Origin: Campanula takesimana
Lineage: Eukaryota > Streptophyta > Magnoliopsida > Asterales > Campanulaceae
Length of the DNA: 64,000 nucleotides
Assembly: GCA_026119855.1 (NCBI GenBank)
Contig: JAOWBW010000191.1
Span: 1,054,001-1,118,000 of the forward strand
Direction: 5' to 3'
Below, one piece after another: positions 63,500 through 64,000 of the stretch. Each line of letters opens with the position of its first letter. The stretch's first letter is position 1. The notes beneath the pieces are model-generated. The model saw only the letters and a list, made by a program, of their open reading frames with translations. It had not been told where the DNA came from and searched no databases. A program made the position numbers and the translations under genes.

Positions 63500-64000
63500 T
63501 GTAGACACCCCGCCTTGGACCGCTCACCCCGATTGCACATTTGATTTTGTGTTTCTCCCCCATTCTAAGTGTTTCTCGTTAGTTTCTGTCACTTCCGTTA
63601 AGTTCCTAACTGACTTCGTTAAGTCCAGGGACTAAACTGAATGACAGGGCTGACTTTCTAGTCCATTCTGTCAAAATTGCCTTCTCTGAGTCGCGCGCCT
63701 CCGACACTAGGAGCCAGGCGCGCGCGCCTCCCGCCACCAAAGCAGGAAGCGCGCGCCTCTGGGCGTCAGTTACAGATTTCTGGCCAGGATTCCCTCCCTT
63801 GCTCAATTTACAAGAATTTGCCCGGGAAGGATTTCTTGGTGACTGAGTTTTGGCACCAAAAACACCCCTCTTTCACCTATAAAAACCTCTCTTTACCTCC
63901 ATTTTCAAGGATCGAAAACTAGACAAAAAAAAAATCACTTTCTAAAGGTTCTCCAAGGATCTCATTAAGCAACATTTGAAGTTCTTCAAATTGTAGGTAA
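63500..64000 (+). repeat. P-family LTR, first 501 bp (continues beyond window)
   Basis: It starts TGTAGACACCCCGCC. GCGCGC palindromes are at 63693-63765 and a TATA box at 63879-63885, with AATTGTAGGTAA at the edge. It is closer to the M1 LTR (CACTAGGAGCCAGGCG) than to the P copies. Confidence 0.85.

Overview
The window is a gene-free, repeat-dense stretch of nuclear DNA from a flowering plant. The evidence is a nest of plant-type LTR retrotransposons: Ty3/gypsy Tat-clade elements with gag, protease, reverse transcriptase, RNase H and integrase; a Tekay-like chromovirus; and a Ty1/copia fragment. A probable mitochondrial insert and long arrays of small tandem repeats are also present. I see no intact host gene, rRNA or tRNA. 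The scaffold contains one 100-N gap (20405-20504). The species cannot be named from the sequence alone.

Layout. (1) 1-8167, plus strand: a decayed chromovirus (E1) with 2.6-kb LTRs; its 5' LTR runs off the window. (2) 8168-12315: a 42-bp minisatellite interrupted by an unclassified insert of about 1.3 kb and by a solo LTR (10200-12310) with a perfect 5-bp target duplication. (3) About 12816-20404, minus strand: a pol-less Tat-related element (M0) whose gag is interrupted by a probable mitochondrial fragment. (4) 20505-30799, minus strand: a pol-bearing Tat element (M1) with one LTR found. (5) 30800-34766, minus strand: another gag-bearing, pol-poor element (M2), truncated at both ends. (6) 34767-60839, plus strand: a pol-bearing Tat element (P) with two LTRs, a decayed gag-pol and an antisense plant-mobile-domain (PMD) gene. 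(7) Nested in P, 43984-57377: a young pol-less element (N) with equal 1109-bp LTRs, a GTACT target duplication and a very large set of tandem arrays. (8) 60840-63049: a copia fragment, then a minus-strand Tat LTR piece and the start of another P-family LTR at the window end.

How the parts work together. P and M1 are decayed relatives of the kind of element that could supply enzymes. M0, M2 and N keep LTRs, primer-binding or polypurine signals and gag-like genes but lack a usable pol. The most interesting signal is non-coding. A stem-loop with a GNRA-type loop (ten copies) and a second CTACG/CGTAGG stem-loop (eleven copies) recur in both classes, with base changes that preserve pairing. They look like shared cis-acting RNA signals through which pol-less elements could use the machinery of pol-bearing ones. 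A second recurrent design is a cluster of short palindromes (CGCG, TCGTACGA or GGCC-N4-GGCC cores) at matching places in U3, in leaders and before the antisense gene, with the palindrome sequence differing between families. All comparisons were by eye; no alignment or folding program was run.
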